From Balanoglossus misakiensis (Eukaryota; Hemichordata), in contig CM082582.2 in assembly GCA_040954595.2 (NCBI GenBank), positions 8,184,001 to 8,248,000 of the forward strand: DNA of 64,000 nucleotides, read 5' to 3'. A program made the translations under genes and the position numbers. The stretch's first letter is position 1; every line of letters begins with the position of its first letter. Shown one piece after another: positions 27,801 through 37,900 of the stretch. Below the pieces are notes generated by a model. That model saw only the letters and a list, made by a program, of their open reading frames with translations. It did not search any database and had not been told where the DNA came from.

Positions 27801-29808
27801 TGGTGGTTGGAAACTGTGTGATATAAATGATTAACCAATCAAGAATTTGGTTTCATCAAAATTTTCTTCTTGACTGTTTACAGCTAGGCTGTCACATCCA
27901 ATGGCTGAATTTTTCTTCTTCAACAGAAACCGAAACAGATGCCCTACTTGGTTCGCCTCGTACATCCGTTACCGTGGAAACACCCACAGCAGCTGAGACG
28001 GACGACGAAGAAGACATCATGGAACCGACGGCGGCCGAGTCCTGGCTGCCCTGGAAGGAGTTCTCGGACCAGCCCCGGGTGTCGGAGAGGGCCGCGGAGG
28101 AGACCCTGGGCGTTTTCGGAATCCCGGTGGAGGTGCTGCTCACGCCCAAGCAGTGCGAGGAGGAGGAGCTCCAAGGTATAGTGCGGGAGCGCAGAAACAG
28201 TCTGCAGTCGTACGCTCCCCAGAGGCGGGGCAGCGTGGACAGCGTCAACGCCGTGCCCAAGGGCAGCAAGGTCATCCGCCGGCTGTTGCTTCGGCGACAG
28301 AGCGAGACCACGCCGCCCAATCACTACGCGCTCATGCTGCCCAGTTCGCCGCCGCGCATGAGACGACACAGTGACATTCGTCCCTACGACTACCACGCAG
28401 TGCCTCAGGACGACGATGGCGTCGGCGACTCGCCGGCTCATTGCTTGAAAAATTTCAGCCCTCAACTTTCCCGCCATCATCACCACCATCACCACCACCA
28501 TCATGAACACCATCCTCACAGAAGCAGTAAGTACAGTGCGTGCATGGAACATGTCAAATTTTGTCTTTATGTTCAAAGTTGCGGTGTTGTTCTGTTGTAA
28601 AATACATTGTATAACATTTAATAAGCATCATCAAGTCAAAAGCAAATACCATCAAAATCCTGAGTTCATGTGTTCCATTGGTGTATATACATGTAGTTTG
28701 TTTTTGTTTTGTATTATTTTAAATATACCCTGGTACATTTCATATTCAAAGTAATTTACAGTACACTATATTGCATGCCTGTGGAAAAAGGGGACACCAC
28801 ACTAAACTACACAATAGTATGTGGACGAAAAAGCTGCTTTCACACATTGTAAAAGACCCTCCTCACATAATTTTTCCCCAACTATATATTTACACCATTT
28901 TGTGTCAAGTTAAGGTTGGGATCAAGTCAGTAATTTTGCCACATTTGCCCACAATGCTAAAAATTAATTCTGCAATACCTACCCATATATTCCCGAATCC
29001 ATATCTGATCACACATGACGAAAACATCATGGAAAATCATTCCATTATAGAATTGCCTGATCCTGTCAGACTGCTATCACACACCTGACTCCATGAGTGA
29101 ACGCTGTTTCACCAATCACAAAACAGCTGCATTTCAAATGCGCTTGACATACATAACGCCAGCCAATCACATGACAAACAAAGCAGCAGTTGCAAGGAGA
29201 ATCAGCTATCTGACCAATCACAGAGTAGCCCCATTCACAGTTGATTCACCAATCACATTGTGCAGATACATCAGTTGACATGGACACATCCTCCAAATAT
29301 ATCACCCCAGTCTGGTTCTCTGACCCATTCTGCCATTGCAATCACAAAAAGGGTCTGGTACGCGCCGTTGTAGCCGTTCAAGTCATTGGCCAATGTACTG
29401 AGCATTCCAATTGGTGAATATACCCCGGTATATTTCATTCGTCTCTGAAACAGGCCTTTATAGACAGGTGGCCTTTAAACAGCTAGTAAATTGGACAGGA
29501 ATTGTAACCAAGTGGCCACTATAACAGTAGACACCTTTCCATTATATAGAGGTGACCACTAACGCAGGTTTGACTGTAATGTAATGGGTGAATTGGTCCC
29601 TTTATAAATGTCATTTCTCTTTCATCCTCTGCGTCTTCCAGGAGAAAGCCTGCAACAGGAGGATGAGAACCAACTCCAGGTTGTCAATGAGGATCGTCGG
29701 GAAGACGTGGAACTTGTGCCGAGGATAGTCTTGTTCTCACCGCAGTCGACAGAAGACGTCAGGATCAACATATCAGATGAATCCCTGGAAAAAGAATCCA
29801 CTGTTTGA
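3813..29808 (+). CDS. SLC9A3-like: Na+/H+ exchanger, SLC9A2/3/5-like (plasma-membrane NHE)
   Basis: Electroneutral Na+/H+ antiporter of the plasma membrane, controlling cell pH and sodium uptake. Coding exons: 3813-4095, 11386-11852, 16563-16819, 18782-18999, 19216-19427, 19905-19994, 21485-21555, 22269-22496, 23937-24090, 25147-25378, 25607-25693, 25972-26025, 26505-26555, 27105-27140, 27927-28526, 29642-29808. All junctions keep frame, giving about 1068 aa. Residues 1-25 look like a signal peptide. [14 protein letters not shown] (147-160) is the NHE amiloride/transport segment, and FGESLLND (239-246) holds the conserved Glu and Asn-Asp of transport. The membrane part is followed by a tail with GIEDI...GHNYWRDK, where CHP binds in relatives. 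Exon 9 (ICLDMHS) resembles NHE3/NHE5. The tail is longer than in human NHE3 (834 aa). It ends in ESTV. The four short exons at 25.6-27.1 kb are the least certain. Confidence 0.93.
4096..11385 (+). other. Exchanger intron 1 (about 7.3 kb)
   Basis: Phase-1 intron with donor GTAAGT at 4096 and acceptor TTTACAG ending at 11385. It starts in CpG-richer sequence (to about 4800) and contains the G25 tract at 4816-4840. Overlapping open frames on both strands near 8081-8530 show no domain or splice partner and are taken as chance. ACATGTACATGT-type repeats occur near 9100 and 9690. No further gene seen. Confidence 0.7.
4816..4840 (+). repeat. Homopolymer run of 25 G
   Basis: Twenty-five consecutive G lie 720 bases into exchanger intron 1. 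Such a run can form a G-quadruplex and is error-prone in sequencing, so its exact length is unreliable. Confidence 0.95.
11853..16562 (+). other. Exchanger intron 2 (about 4.7 kb)
   Basis: Phase-0 intron between the exon ending in [12 protein letters not shown] and the exon opening VLYSMFKQF. Contains a short ACGC repeat near 13885. No gene or structured RNA recognised. Confidence 0.7.
16820..18781 (+). other. Exchanger intron 3 (about 2.0 kb)
   Basis: Phase-2 intron within the membrane domain. A 125-codon open frame at 17847-18224 has no recognisable domain and is not flanked by frame-compatible splice sites that I could find. Nothing else seen. Confidence 0.65.
19995..21484 (+). other. Exchanger intron 6 (about 1.5 kb)
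   Basis: Phase-0 intron between the exon ending EKIFTR and the short exon opening [14 protein letters not shown]-rich, no feature recognised. Confidence 0.65.
22497..23936 (+). other. Exchanger intron 8 (about 1.4 kb) with a MITE copy
   Basis: Phase-2 intron in the cytoplasmic tail. It holds one intact copy of the TTAA-ended element at 22561-22651. The remainder has no recognised feature. Confidence 0.65.
22561..22651 (+). mobile_element. MITE-like element, copy A (TTAA-ended)
   Basis: Starts TTAACCTCTTCACC and ends GAAAGGGTTAA, so the ends are inverted repeats that include TTAA. The interior shares CCATGGTTCAGTCC and TTGGACCTCTA with the copies at 44665, 50067 (reversed) and 53892. No coding capacity, about 91 bp. 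TTAA ends suggest a piggyBac-type target, which is inferred. Confidence 0.7.
24091..25146 (+). other. Exchanger intron 9 (about 1.1 kb)
   Basis: Phase-0 intron. Contains the CTCF-like motif AGAGGGCGCTATCTGCAGG at 24558-24576. No gene seen. Confidence 0.6.
25607..25693 (+). CDS. Exchanger tail exon, 87 nt, frame-neutral
   Basis: Acceptor TTCAACAG and donor GTAAAC bound an 87-nt open stretch that enters and leaves in phase 1. It encodes an acidic, proline-rich tail segment containing [14 protein letters not shown]. Its length is a multiple of three, so skipping it keeps frame. Confidence 0.7.
25972..26025 (+). CDS. Exchanger tail exon, 54 nt, frame-neutral
   Basis: Acceptor GTGACTCAG and strong donor GTAAGT. 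Phase 1 in and out. Encodes [18 protein letters not shown], with SP motifs that could be proline-directed phosphorylation sites. Confidence 0.65.
26505..26555 (+). CDS. Exchanger tail exon, 51 nt (or 21 nt), frame-neutral
   Basis: A strong pyrimidine tract ends in TATCTTAG at 26504, and the donor GTAAGT starts at 26556. Phase 1 in and out. Encodes a His/Pro-rich segment ending LDVPPESP. A second in-frame acceptor at 26534 (CATTTAG) would give a 21-nt microexon in the same frame. Confidence 0.5.
27105..27140 (+). CDS. Possible exchanger tail microexon, 36 nt
   Basis: Acceptor TTAACCAG and strong donor CAG/GTAAGA bound 36 nt that are open in the frame needed (phase 1 in and out), encoding about [12 protein letters not shown]. 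The pyrimidine tract is weaker than its neighbours. Support is splice signals and phase only. Confidence 0.4.
28475..28504 (+). other. Ten-histidine run in the exchanger tail
   Basis: Ten consecutive CAT/CAC codons (about H997-H1006 if all tail exons are used) followed by EHHPHR. Mixed codons mean this is not a pure trinucleotide expansion. It could bind metal or sense pH; that is inference. Confidence 0.9.
28527..29641 (+). other. Exchanger last intron (about 1.1 kb)
   Basis: Phase-1 intron. Contains four CCAATCA motifs at 29112, 29163, 29214 and 29249, and repeat-like sequence at about 29440-29580 whose reverse strand begins ACAGTCAAACCTG. No gene seen. Confidence 0.6.
29112..29256 (+). 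repeat. Four spaced CCAATCA motifs
   Basis: CCAATCA at 29112, 29163, 29214 and 29249 within the last exchanger intron. The first three are each 51 bases apart, so they may be remnants of a tandem repeat instead of binding sites. Confidence 0.4.
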
Positions 29809-31642
29809 AGGTTGCCATGGAAATGCAGTGCTGTTTATAGCATTTTGTCATGGAAACATGAAAGGGGCATGAAAATCGCATACAGCCCAATTAAATGGCC
29901 GGAAAAAAAAACATTGTTTAATTCGTTAGAAAACAAAATAACACTTTTGTTTATTTGAAGGGAACACCCATCAAATCGAAACTTTAGAGTTCAGAATAGA
30001 AGACATACATTATACAGAGATATTGCCATAGTGACAGATTTGTGAAGGTTAGTATCTGATATTTGGCCATGAATGGTACTTGCTGATTTCAGTGTAAAGC
30101 ACAATTACACTGATTATCTCATTAAAATTGTGGACAATGCTCTGCTTCACCTTAATTGATTAGAGATGATGTGCTTGGAAATACATGCTTGTATACTCAG
30201 TTCTAATAACATGTTACATGTACATCTTTATTGAAAATGTTAATTGCTTACGTCTATCACAACTTCACATGTACCTACACATGTACACATGCACAGCTTC
30301 ACACACACACAAACAAACGCACATTTGCACAAAAATGTATGAGACATATTGTACTCAAATTTATTCAACAAATGTACATGTACTTGCAAAGAACTATGGT
30401 ACATGTACTTTAAAGAGAATAGAGTTTTATAAATATAAGAGTGACATATTTTAATATAAGCAGAAATAATTTAAAACTTATTCTTTGTGAAAAGTGTGTG
30501 TGAGAATGCAAAGGGCAGCAGAGTTTAATTAATAACATGATATAAATTTACACATTGCTTTCAGGTAAGGAAAATGTCTTAAAGTGGGCATGTACAGATT
30601 ATATCACCGTGAGTATTTTTAGAAGCAGTGCTGTGAAACGATTTTGTTTCACATATTCTGGTGTTCCTTTTGGATTATAGCAGTTGTTTTCTTCCCTGAT
30701 ATGTCGAAGATCAAAAGAAATATTTGGTTTCATACATGAAGTTTATACATGTATCTTGAGTTCTGTGGCTTTCAGTACACTTGTGTGTTTAACCAAAGAT
30801 ATGGCTACACTAGTACAATAAGGGGGTAAGGAGATGGGCAGGAGACAGCTGATTGCAATGTATATATAATATATTACAATGGCAGATCTATATACACACA
30901 TTTATTTCAGGAAGAGAATGCTGTTGCTTGCTGTCTGTGAATGGCAGCTAGCTAATAATTGTCAAATTCATTGCACCATGCATGAACATTTACATGTTTT
31001 GTTGTACAGAAATCTGATCAAAGTTAATGTCGACTTGTAAAGCGGTGTATAAAATTTCTCTGTATTTTTTGTTGTAAATTTTTGGCTTTGTATTTTCTAA
31101 TTATAATCGGTAGTGTTTCTAGAGACGAGTTATAATAATGTATCAACTTTGCCACGCCAATGCAAACTTGCCACATTATGTAGCTGTCCTCATATAACAT
31201 AAAATAAGTTTCTTGTGCCCTGGAATCACTCTATAACTTTTGCCAAACGATATCTCAGGCACTAGGGTCCCAAAGAGACCAGACTATGTAGACAGTAGTA
31301 ATGCTATATGTATATTCTTGGTTCTCTGTGTTTTTGGAGTTTTCTCTAGACTACAAATCACAAATTAGGAAACACCAGTACAAGTGGTATTGTCTTATCT
31401 AGGGGGGAAAGAAGTAATTATTGATATGCATATTGAAAACACTTAAAATTTGTAAATACTGTGTAAATGAAAAAAAGGTGAGTGTACAAGACAACAGAAG
31501 AAAAAGATTGACTTGAAATTGTATAGATAATTTACAGCAGGAATTGATGAAATTGAGAATTATTTTGTCAGGCATTTACATTACGTTTTTGGCAAAACTT
31601 ACAAAAGATTATTTTTGTATTAAGTTTTCATAAAGCAATAAA
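29809..31642 (+). other. Exchanger 3' UTR (inferred)
   Basis: AT-rich non-coding sequence after the TGA at 29806-29808. Rich in ACATGTAC repeats near 30200-30415. The clearest polyadenylation signal is AATAAA at 31637-31642. The transcript end is not proven. Confidence 0.5.
31637..31642 (+). terminator. Candidate polyadenylation signal AATAAA for the exchanger
   Basis: AATAAA within GCAATAAAAAAG, about 1.8 kb after the exchanger stop codon and 0.4 kb before the convergent GPCR stop codon. Confidence 0.4.
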
Positions 31643-32039
31643 AAAGTACAGCTGTCTTTTTGATACAGTATGAAGAGCTAATGAATACAACCTGCATAAA
31701 ATGAACTAACTACTGCAAGAACTGACCATTACAGCTATGCAAGGTTGTACAGCGTTGTTTAGTCTTGAGGTTTCGGTCAACCTATAGAATGCTTGTCCTT
31801 CTACTGGGTAGTTAAGTATGATTTCTGAAACTTTGAAACCAGGTTAAGTGTAGGCTAGAATTACTAGATTTTGTGTGAATGTTGTTTTTGTCTGTGTTAT
31901 TGACAAAATATCTATAAAGATCTTTTCAGACAATAGAGTGTGGTCGGTTCTCCATATTTGTGAATGCTGTTCTTGTCTTCTCTGCGCCAAGTGTATGCAA
32001 AATTGTGGAACTTTTTATAACATAGAATATCACTTTTTT

Positions 32040-34117
32040 CTAAAGCACTTCATCGATTCTGTCCTGTGATCTCGCATTTGCTTGCCTGGTGTCTTTTTTA
32101 TTTCGTTTAGGTAGTTTGATGACACTCAAAGTCGACCAAACCGAATCCGACCATTGAGAAAGAAAGTGCGGCCGTGTTGCAGATCTCGGCGCTGGGGGCG
32201 CCTTTGTCTTTATCCCCAGAGTTCTTCTCACGGTTCCGCGGCACTGGCTGCTCAGTATACAGTACAGCATGAAATTGATGGCGCAGTTGAAGTTTTCGCA
32301 GAGTTCACTGGTGAACTGCAGAACTCCAAGTACCAGTGGTGCATTTGGAATTCCAAGATTCAAACCTGCGAAATAATGGAAAATGATTTCCTATGAAATA
32401 TGTTCCTTTTAATCAGTAATGAAAACCCATCACCTGCGCTGCTCCTTGAAAGTCGCACTTGAAAATTTTAAAACACAGGTTAAAAGCGTGTAATTTTTGT
32501 CGAAGTTGGTTGTAAAATGACCACTGGAAAAAGATCCCATCCAAGAATAAAACTAGTGGCCGAAAAAACGACAGAAGAAGAAGTAGAAGAAACAAGCAAG
32601 TAATACCAATAGGGCCCAAGCGCAACAAAACAAAACCAAAAACACTTACTTTTCATGCAACCATAGAATTTGATGCACAAAGTCGGTCCCCATGAAAGTA
32701 TGAAGGTGAACGACACCGCCAGAAGTACCATGGTGATGGTGTGCTGTCGACGTTTGAATTTTACCCCGACTCTGCAAGACAGCGAGCCGATGAACTTGTT
32801 CCTCAGTCGAAGGGATCGGATGACCATGCCGTTCAAGACGATTATCATGATATAGGGGATAAAGATGAATAAAGTCCTTCCCCATTGACTTGTGAGGTGA
32901 AACGCTTCTCCGCCTTGGTCGCTGTGGATACACACGTCGTACGGTGTTTGGTTTGTGACGTTCGTACCTGGGAATGTTACCAGTAATTGGACGTTCTTGA
33001 CTTCGAAGAACTTGGGCAGAGCGAGAACCACACAGGAGAGGTAGATGAGAGCGATGATGGTCACCGTGCGGCGGGCGGTGGTGAGGTATCGCCGGCGGAG
33101 GGGGTGACACACGGCTATGTGTCGCTCGATGGCAAACGCCACCACCAGCCAGATGACGGTGCTGTGAGCGGCGTTGGATATCACGGCGTTGTACCTGCAG
33201 AAGGAGCCGTAGGACCAGTGACCGTACGGAACGAAAATGGTCATCACCTCTCTCAGCAGGCCGATCGAAACCAAGAAAACCAGATCGGCAACTGCCATGG
33301 CAACCAGATAGAAAGTTGGAGTTCTCACTTTTCGGTCGGAACAAGTGAAGACGAGGATTGTCACGAGGTTCGACGGAATGCCGATTATCAATATCACCAA
33401 CAAGCAAGAAAATTTTGTCATCTTCAACGACACAAGGCCGATAAGATTCGTCAGACTTGGATCAGAGAAATATGGATTGACCAGTGGCAATTCGATGACA
33501 AAACCGTGGTCATCCAAATCAGTCGAAAGTCCACCCGGTCTATCTGTTGAATTATTTGCCTGGGGAGATAAAGTCGTGGAAATGTTCCCATCGCCCACTT
33601 CCTTTGTAATAATGTTTTCCCTGGTATTTTGTTCAAATGTGACGGCAGAACTTACATGAAACACGCTGGTCGCATATTCTGTCGTTGTTGCGACAGAAAA
33701 CAACGACTCCGTGGTCATTTCTGAGTCAACCGCACCGGAGGTATCGTCCGCGCCAAACGTTCCACGGTCGGTCGCGACTTCTGCAGTAAAATCAGGTACT
33801 ATCGCAGAACAATTTTCTTCGCCATGTCCTGAAGAATCTCTTAAAGCACTTTCAGTGAAATGCGACTGAACGACCATTTCGCGTGGTCGAGGACTCCCTG
33901 CGAATGATTCCGTCAAGTTTTGGTCATTTGCAAGAAACGTAGACCCGTCAGGAAAAGCCTCGGTAGTCAAAATGCCACTTCTGCCAGAAGATGTTACTGT
34001 CTCCATGATGTTTAAGCCGTCGGATACGGTGCCTTCATCCGCCATACATGCATAAGATACTACTGTGCATATAAAAATATAAGTCACGTACTTGCCCATT
34101 TTGAAATGATTCCACAA
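32040..34117 (-). CDS. Class A (rhodopsin-like) GPCR, FMRFamide-receptor-like
   Basis: Seven-transmembrane receptor, likely for a peptide ligand, coupling to G proteins at the plasma membrane. Exon 1 is 34117-32650 and exon 2 is 32365-32040, joined in phase 1 (AAA A/GT TTG) to give about 597 aa. Residues 7-26 form a signal peptide. Residues 27-230 are Ser/Thr/acid-rich with several N-glycosylation sequons. TM1 starts near 235 and carries GIPSN. C307 and C396 are placed for the usual extracellular disulphide. ERH (331-333) replaces DRY, followed by IAVCHPL. TM6 has SWGP. TM7 reads NCAINFMLY, the NF-type variant of NPxxY seen in FMRFamide-type receptors. The ligand is unknown, and the peptide-receptor call rests on motif similarity only. 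The gene converges on the exchanger. Confidence 0.9.
32366..32649 (-). other. GPCR intron between TM6 and TM7
   Basis: Donor GTAAGT at 32649 and acceptor TTTCGCAG ending at 32366 on the minus strand. Reading through the intron gives no TM7, whereas splicing restores TM7 and a cytoplasmic tail in frame. Confidence 0.85.
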
Positions 34118-34950
34118 TTATTCAATAGATATGGATTTGCTTCTCACCAGACCATGCGTTACCGCCTGAACGTTGGCCGCACATGGAGTGACTTTATGTT
34201 ATAATAATCGATGATATTTCTCACGTGAAATTGAAAGCCACTGAAATATAATAACACGTGCCTTTTATCTTATCATAATTGCCGGACATGTCTTCGAACT
34301 GTCTCTTAGAAACCCGACACGATAGGTCGGCATTTCAATTATATTCTGAAGCAAAATTGGTCATTAAGACATGTAACCATAATGAAATGGGCAAGCAGTC
34401 ACCATGCCAACGGCTGCAAACGAAACTACAACCGAGACTCGCTGGGACCCGGATTACAGTATGCCATATGTATTGTTGAAAGGATATAATTTCGGCTATT
34501 CTAGTAGACAGAAATGAAAATGGAATACAATTGAAAACTATCTCGGTGCTCTATTCAGCATTTATCTGGCTGCAACTGCATTGTGATATCATCTTTCTCT
34601 CTCAGATTTGGTAACTTTTACTGTGTCATGCAAATTGAAAGGGGTATTTATATGAAAGCTTTTTTAAGGATCAAGGATGCCCATATGCCCCATCTTTGCT
34701 CGCCTAAAGCATCGTTGATTAAGAAGCGTAATCAGGCAACCTAACCCCCACTACCGAAGAAAGTTAGTCGGACGGAAAGTTCAAAACGAGGCCGGTGAAA
34801 TGTCCAGAATGGTCGTGACGTCACAGGGGTGTTTCCAATTATAGCTCAAGATGGCGACGCGCGATATCGCTGAACTTTGAAACTTTTTTACAACAGGAAT
34901 CCCGTAAATTCGACCCTTTTTCTGAATTGGGCGCATTCTTTTGATTCAAC
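34118..34950. promoter_or_regulatory. Head-to-head intergenic region between GPCR and formin
   Basis: About 0.83 kb between divergent start codons. Near the formin end there is a full CRE palindrome TGACGTCA at 34816-34823 and CAAGATGGCG at 34847-34856, a YY1-like motif. The ATG inside that motif (34851) opens a nine-codon upstream frame ending TGA at 34880. The GPCR-proximal part is AT-rich without an obvious motif. Confidence 0.5.
34816..34823. promoter_or_regulatory. CRE/ATF site (TGACGTCA)
   Basis: Perfect eight-base cAMP-response-element palindrome about 130 bases upstream of the formin ATG. A functional role is inferred from position. Confidence 0.45.
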
Positions 34951-37900
34951 ATGTCACGAACATACAGGCTTAGCAATGATGAACAGCTATGGGTCATGGT
35001 CCAGGTCAAGGAGGGGAAAATGACCGTAGACGAAGCCTTGGAATATGTGTACAAGCAGAACGAAGTTATGGACGGTCTAGAACAGGACGACAGCGGGGAC
35101 AGTAGCGATGTGTCAAACCAGGTGAGTAGGCGGTCAACGTGGAACTAAATTGCACCCTGTTCGCTACCGGACGTATTGGTTGTCTGTACAATAACAGGAC
35201 AGCGTGTGTCCACCATATTACGCTTTGAAATCGTAACAAACCCGTGTGAAACTATGGACGCTGGGCGGTAGGGTGGTACACACCACACCGAACAGCTGAA
35301 CTCTGCTTTTAAAATAAGAGTTGTTTTGGTCTTTCGAAGTCGTCGTTTGTTATTCTCTGTGTTCAATTTGAGCGGTGACGGCTTATGCTTATATGTTTTT
35401 TGTCGTTAGGACCTACAAGTCAGAAGTTTAATTAAGGAAATAAATGGCTTCCTTGTTATTGCAAGGTCTACTACAATAACATAAGTTCTTTGGCATGATA
35501 CTTTGCCTCTATTGAATAGGGAATCTAGAATAGACGACGGCAAGGGGACAGTGGTCTCGCTGCCTGCGGTTCACTTTCCCCTTCAAATCAGAGTCCACAC
35601 ACGCAGTAATTTGAAGTGCCACCCATAATAAAGCACAGTCTGCCTAGAATCTTGCACAGTCTGCAACTCTGCTCTGGTTCTCTGCGATGATGATCATAAT
35701 AAAAGTCTACTGCCTCTGTGCAATAAGATGTGCATAGATTTTATCCAGTGTTGAGTACCTGTAAATCAATAGAATTGATTGTATTATTTGAATCTATGCA
35801 AAGCATATGTTGGGTCACACAGTGCATGTATTGATTTCAGTGTCATGATAAGAAGTTTGTATATATCAAAACAAAAAAAAGTTATCCATCCAGGGTCACA
35901 TGTCCCATTCCAGAATATAGAAGCTCATTCTTCACAGGAACTGGAAGTACATCCAAAAGTGCACACAGCTTTTCCGGAAAACATAATACAATATCTGTTG
36001 GCAACGTTAATTTTTTCATTTGTTTCTCTATCATTTGGCCATTTTGTGTTTCTATCTATGAAGTAATTCTTCAGAGATATAAGATTAGTCTGGTCCCATA
36101 TTGAGTTGCATAAAACAAATATTTGAAAAGGAAGTATGTACAGAAGCCACATATAGATTGTAACTTGTCATTGATATAATTAATAGATGTTCCATATACT
36201 GAGAAACAAAGGAAAAACTTAAATTGGCCTGTATGTAAGCAAGCTATATTTTGTCATTCCATAACCAAGCCAGACAGTGGAAGTAGCTAAACTTTTATTG
36301 GCACAGCTGTATTTGATCGGTATATGTAGGTTTATTTTGTTTGTTTTCTTTTGTTCCTAAAAATGGAATCATGGGAATCACAGAAGTCCGGGATCAAGAA
36401 AAGTATTCTTCAGCGGATCGGGAGGTTGAGTGTCAGGAACTTGTCGGATATTGGGACGTTCTCCAGGAAGGACAAGTTGAAAGCGCCCGTGTTCGGGGCT
36501 GAAGAGAACGGATCCGGACAGAGCGAGCGGGAGAAGACCGAGGGTCTGATTAAACTGATGCTGGCGCAGGGCGTGATTACGGAGGACGACGTGAAGAAAC
36601 AGAAACTGGTGTCGGACGAGTACAAGTCGGGGGACGCCGAGAGAGTTCTCATTGCCAACTTAGTGAAGGTGAGATTACATCAGTTTTCCTCAATGACATG
36701 ACATGGGGTTTCGCGTTTGGTTCAGTTTGATATGTCCAAGTTAACCTGCTATTTATGGCTTTGCTGTAGGACATTGTAATGTTCACCATGTTAGATATTC
36801 AAATTGCTGAACATGCTTTTACAATGTGTCGTGGACCTGAGGAAGCACCCCATAAATTCATATTTTTGTTTCCTGTTGCGTTGAACATAAGTAATTTCAT
36901 ATCTCGCATGTCAACATTGAAACGATTAACTTTCTAAACAGAAACCCCAGTTGGTATTGATAACATTACAGGCTGAAGTTCTCACATTTCCTTTTATGCT
37001 TTCATTAATAATAATAGTGGTTATTTTGGAAGATCAAAACAAAATTGGACAAAACTGCTTGTGTACATGTATATTCAAAATCATTGAAAAATAAGGAAGT
37101 GTATTGCTACGGGAGCATTGTTTATCATAGGGAATATTGAAGTAAACTCATACTACTCTAGTTATACACTGATAATTTTTAACTTGTTTGATCACATTCA
37201 AGGGCAAAGATATTGAATCTTTAATGGCAAGGTACATATAGAAGGTCTCAGTGTTCATTTAGATGTGGAATACTGTTACCGACAGCTCTGTGATTTGCAA
37301 AAACATGTATCTATTACAGATGTGAATTTATTTTCCACTTTATGAGATTTGACACTAAAGCCTTGCTACTACAGCCAATACAATCAATGTTATCAGAATA
37401 CTAGTACATCTACAACTAATCACAGAGGTCGAGTGACGTGACCTTTCTTGGACATTCTGATATCATGTGGAATACCAAAGTCTAAACACAATTGAAAGGT
37501 CGGAAAAGGCCAGGTCAATGTTTAAAAGAAATGATAGGTCTTGTTTTGTTTCGTTTTGTTGGTTCCCAAGTAATCAGTGAAAAACAAGAAATTAATCCCC
37601 ATATTTTCCTTGTCCATTTCTTACAGAGTGGCAGAATGAGCATAGATGATGCAATGAGGTATGCCAACAACCTGGGAATAGCTGATTCCGCCCAGAGAGA
37701 GAATGAATACATTGAAGAAGCCAACAGTGCCATGGAAGAGAAGAAACTCTATAATTTTGGAGTCTACAAATATTACAAACATAAAAGTAGTCAGAGAAGA
37801 ATTTTACAGGTGAGTTGGTGATTGAAATTCTAGGCAAAATTGAAATGCATGGTTTTTTTGTTTTTCACATATGTAGAAGTTTGGGGAAATTGTCTCTTAT

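Larger units (their letters stand above)
34951..37809 (+). other. Formin N-terminal region with three short helical repeats
   Basis: Exons 1-3 carry three similar segments: VKEGKMTVDEALEYV, LMLAQGVITEDDVKK and LVKSGRMSIDDAMRYANNLG. Each has a hydrophobic helix, a Gly turn, then an (S/T)(V/I/E)D(E/D)A-type helix start. This region stands where Diaphanous-type formins have their GTPase-binding and inhibitory domains. Function unknown. Confidence 0.6.

Noticed and set aside
27892-28576. Long open frames on the minus strand (142 and 210 codons) and in other plus frames
   Set aside because: They are shadows of the large exchanger tail exon, whose own frame joins its neighbours and carries the tail to the ESTV end.
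32646-33407. A 253-codon second minus-strand frame within the GPCR
   Set aside because: Out of frame with the seven transmembrane segments, rich in Arg/His/Pro, and an alternate-frame shadow.
32987-33550. A 187-codon plus-strand open frame antisense to the GPCR
   Set aside because: Antisense shadow of a conserved coding exon; no domain recognised.
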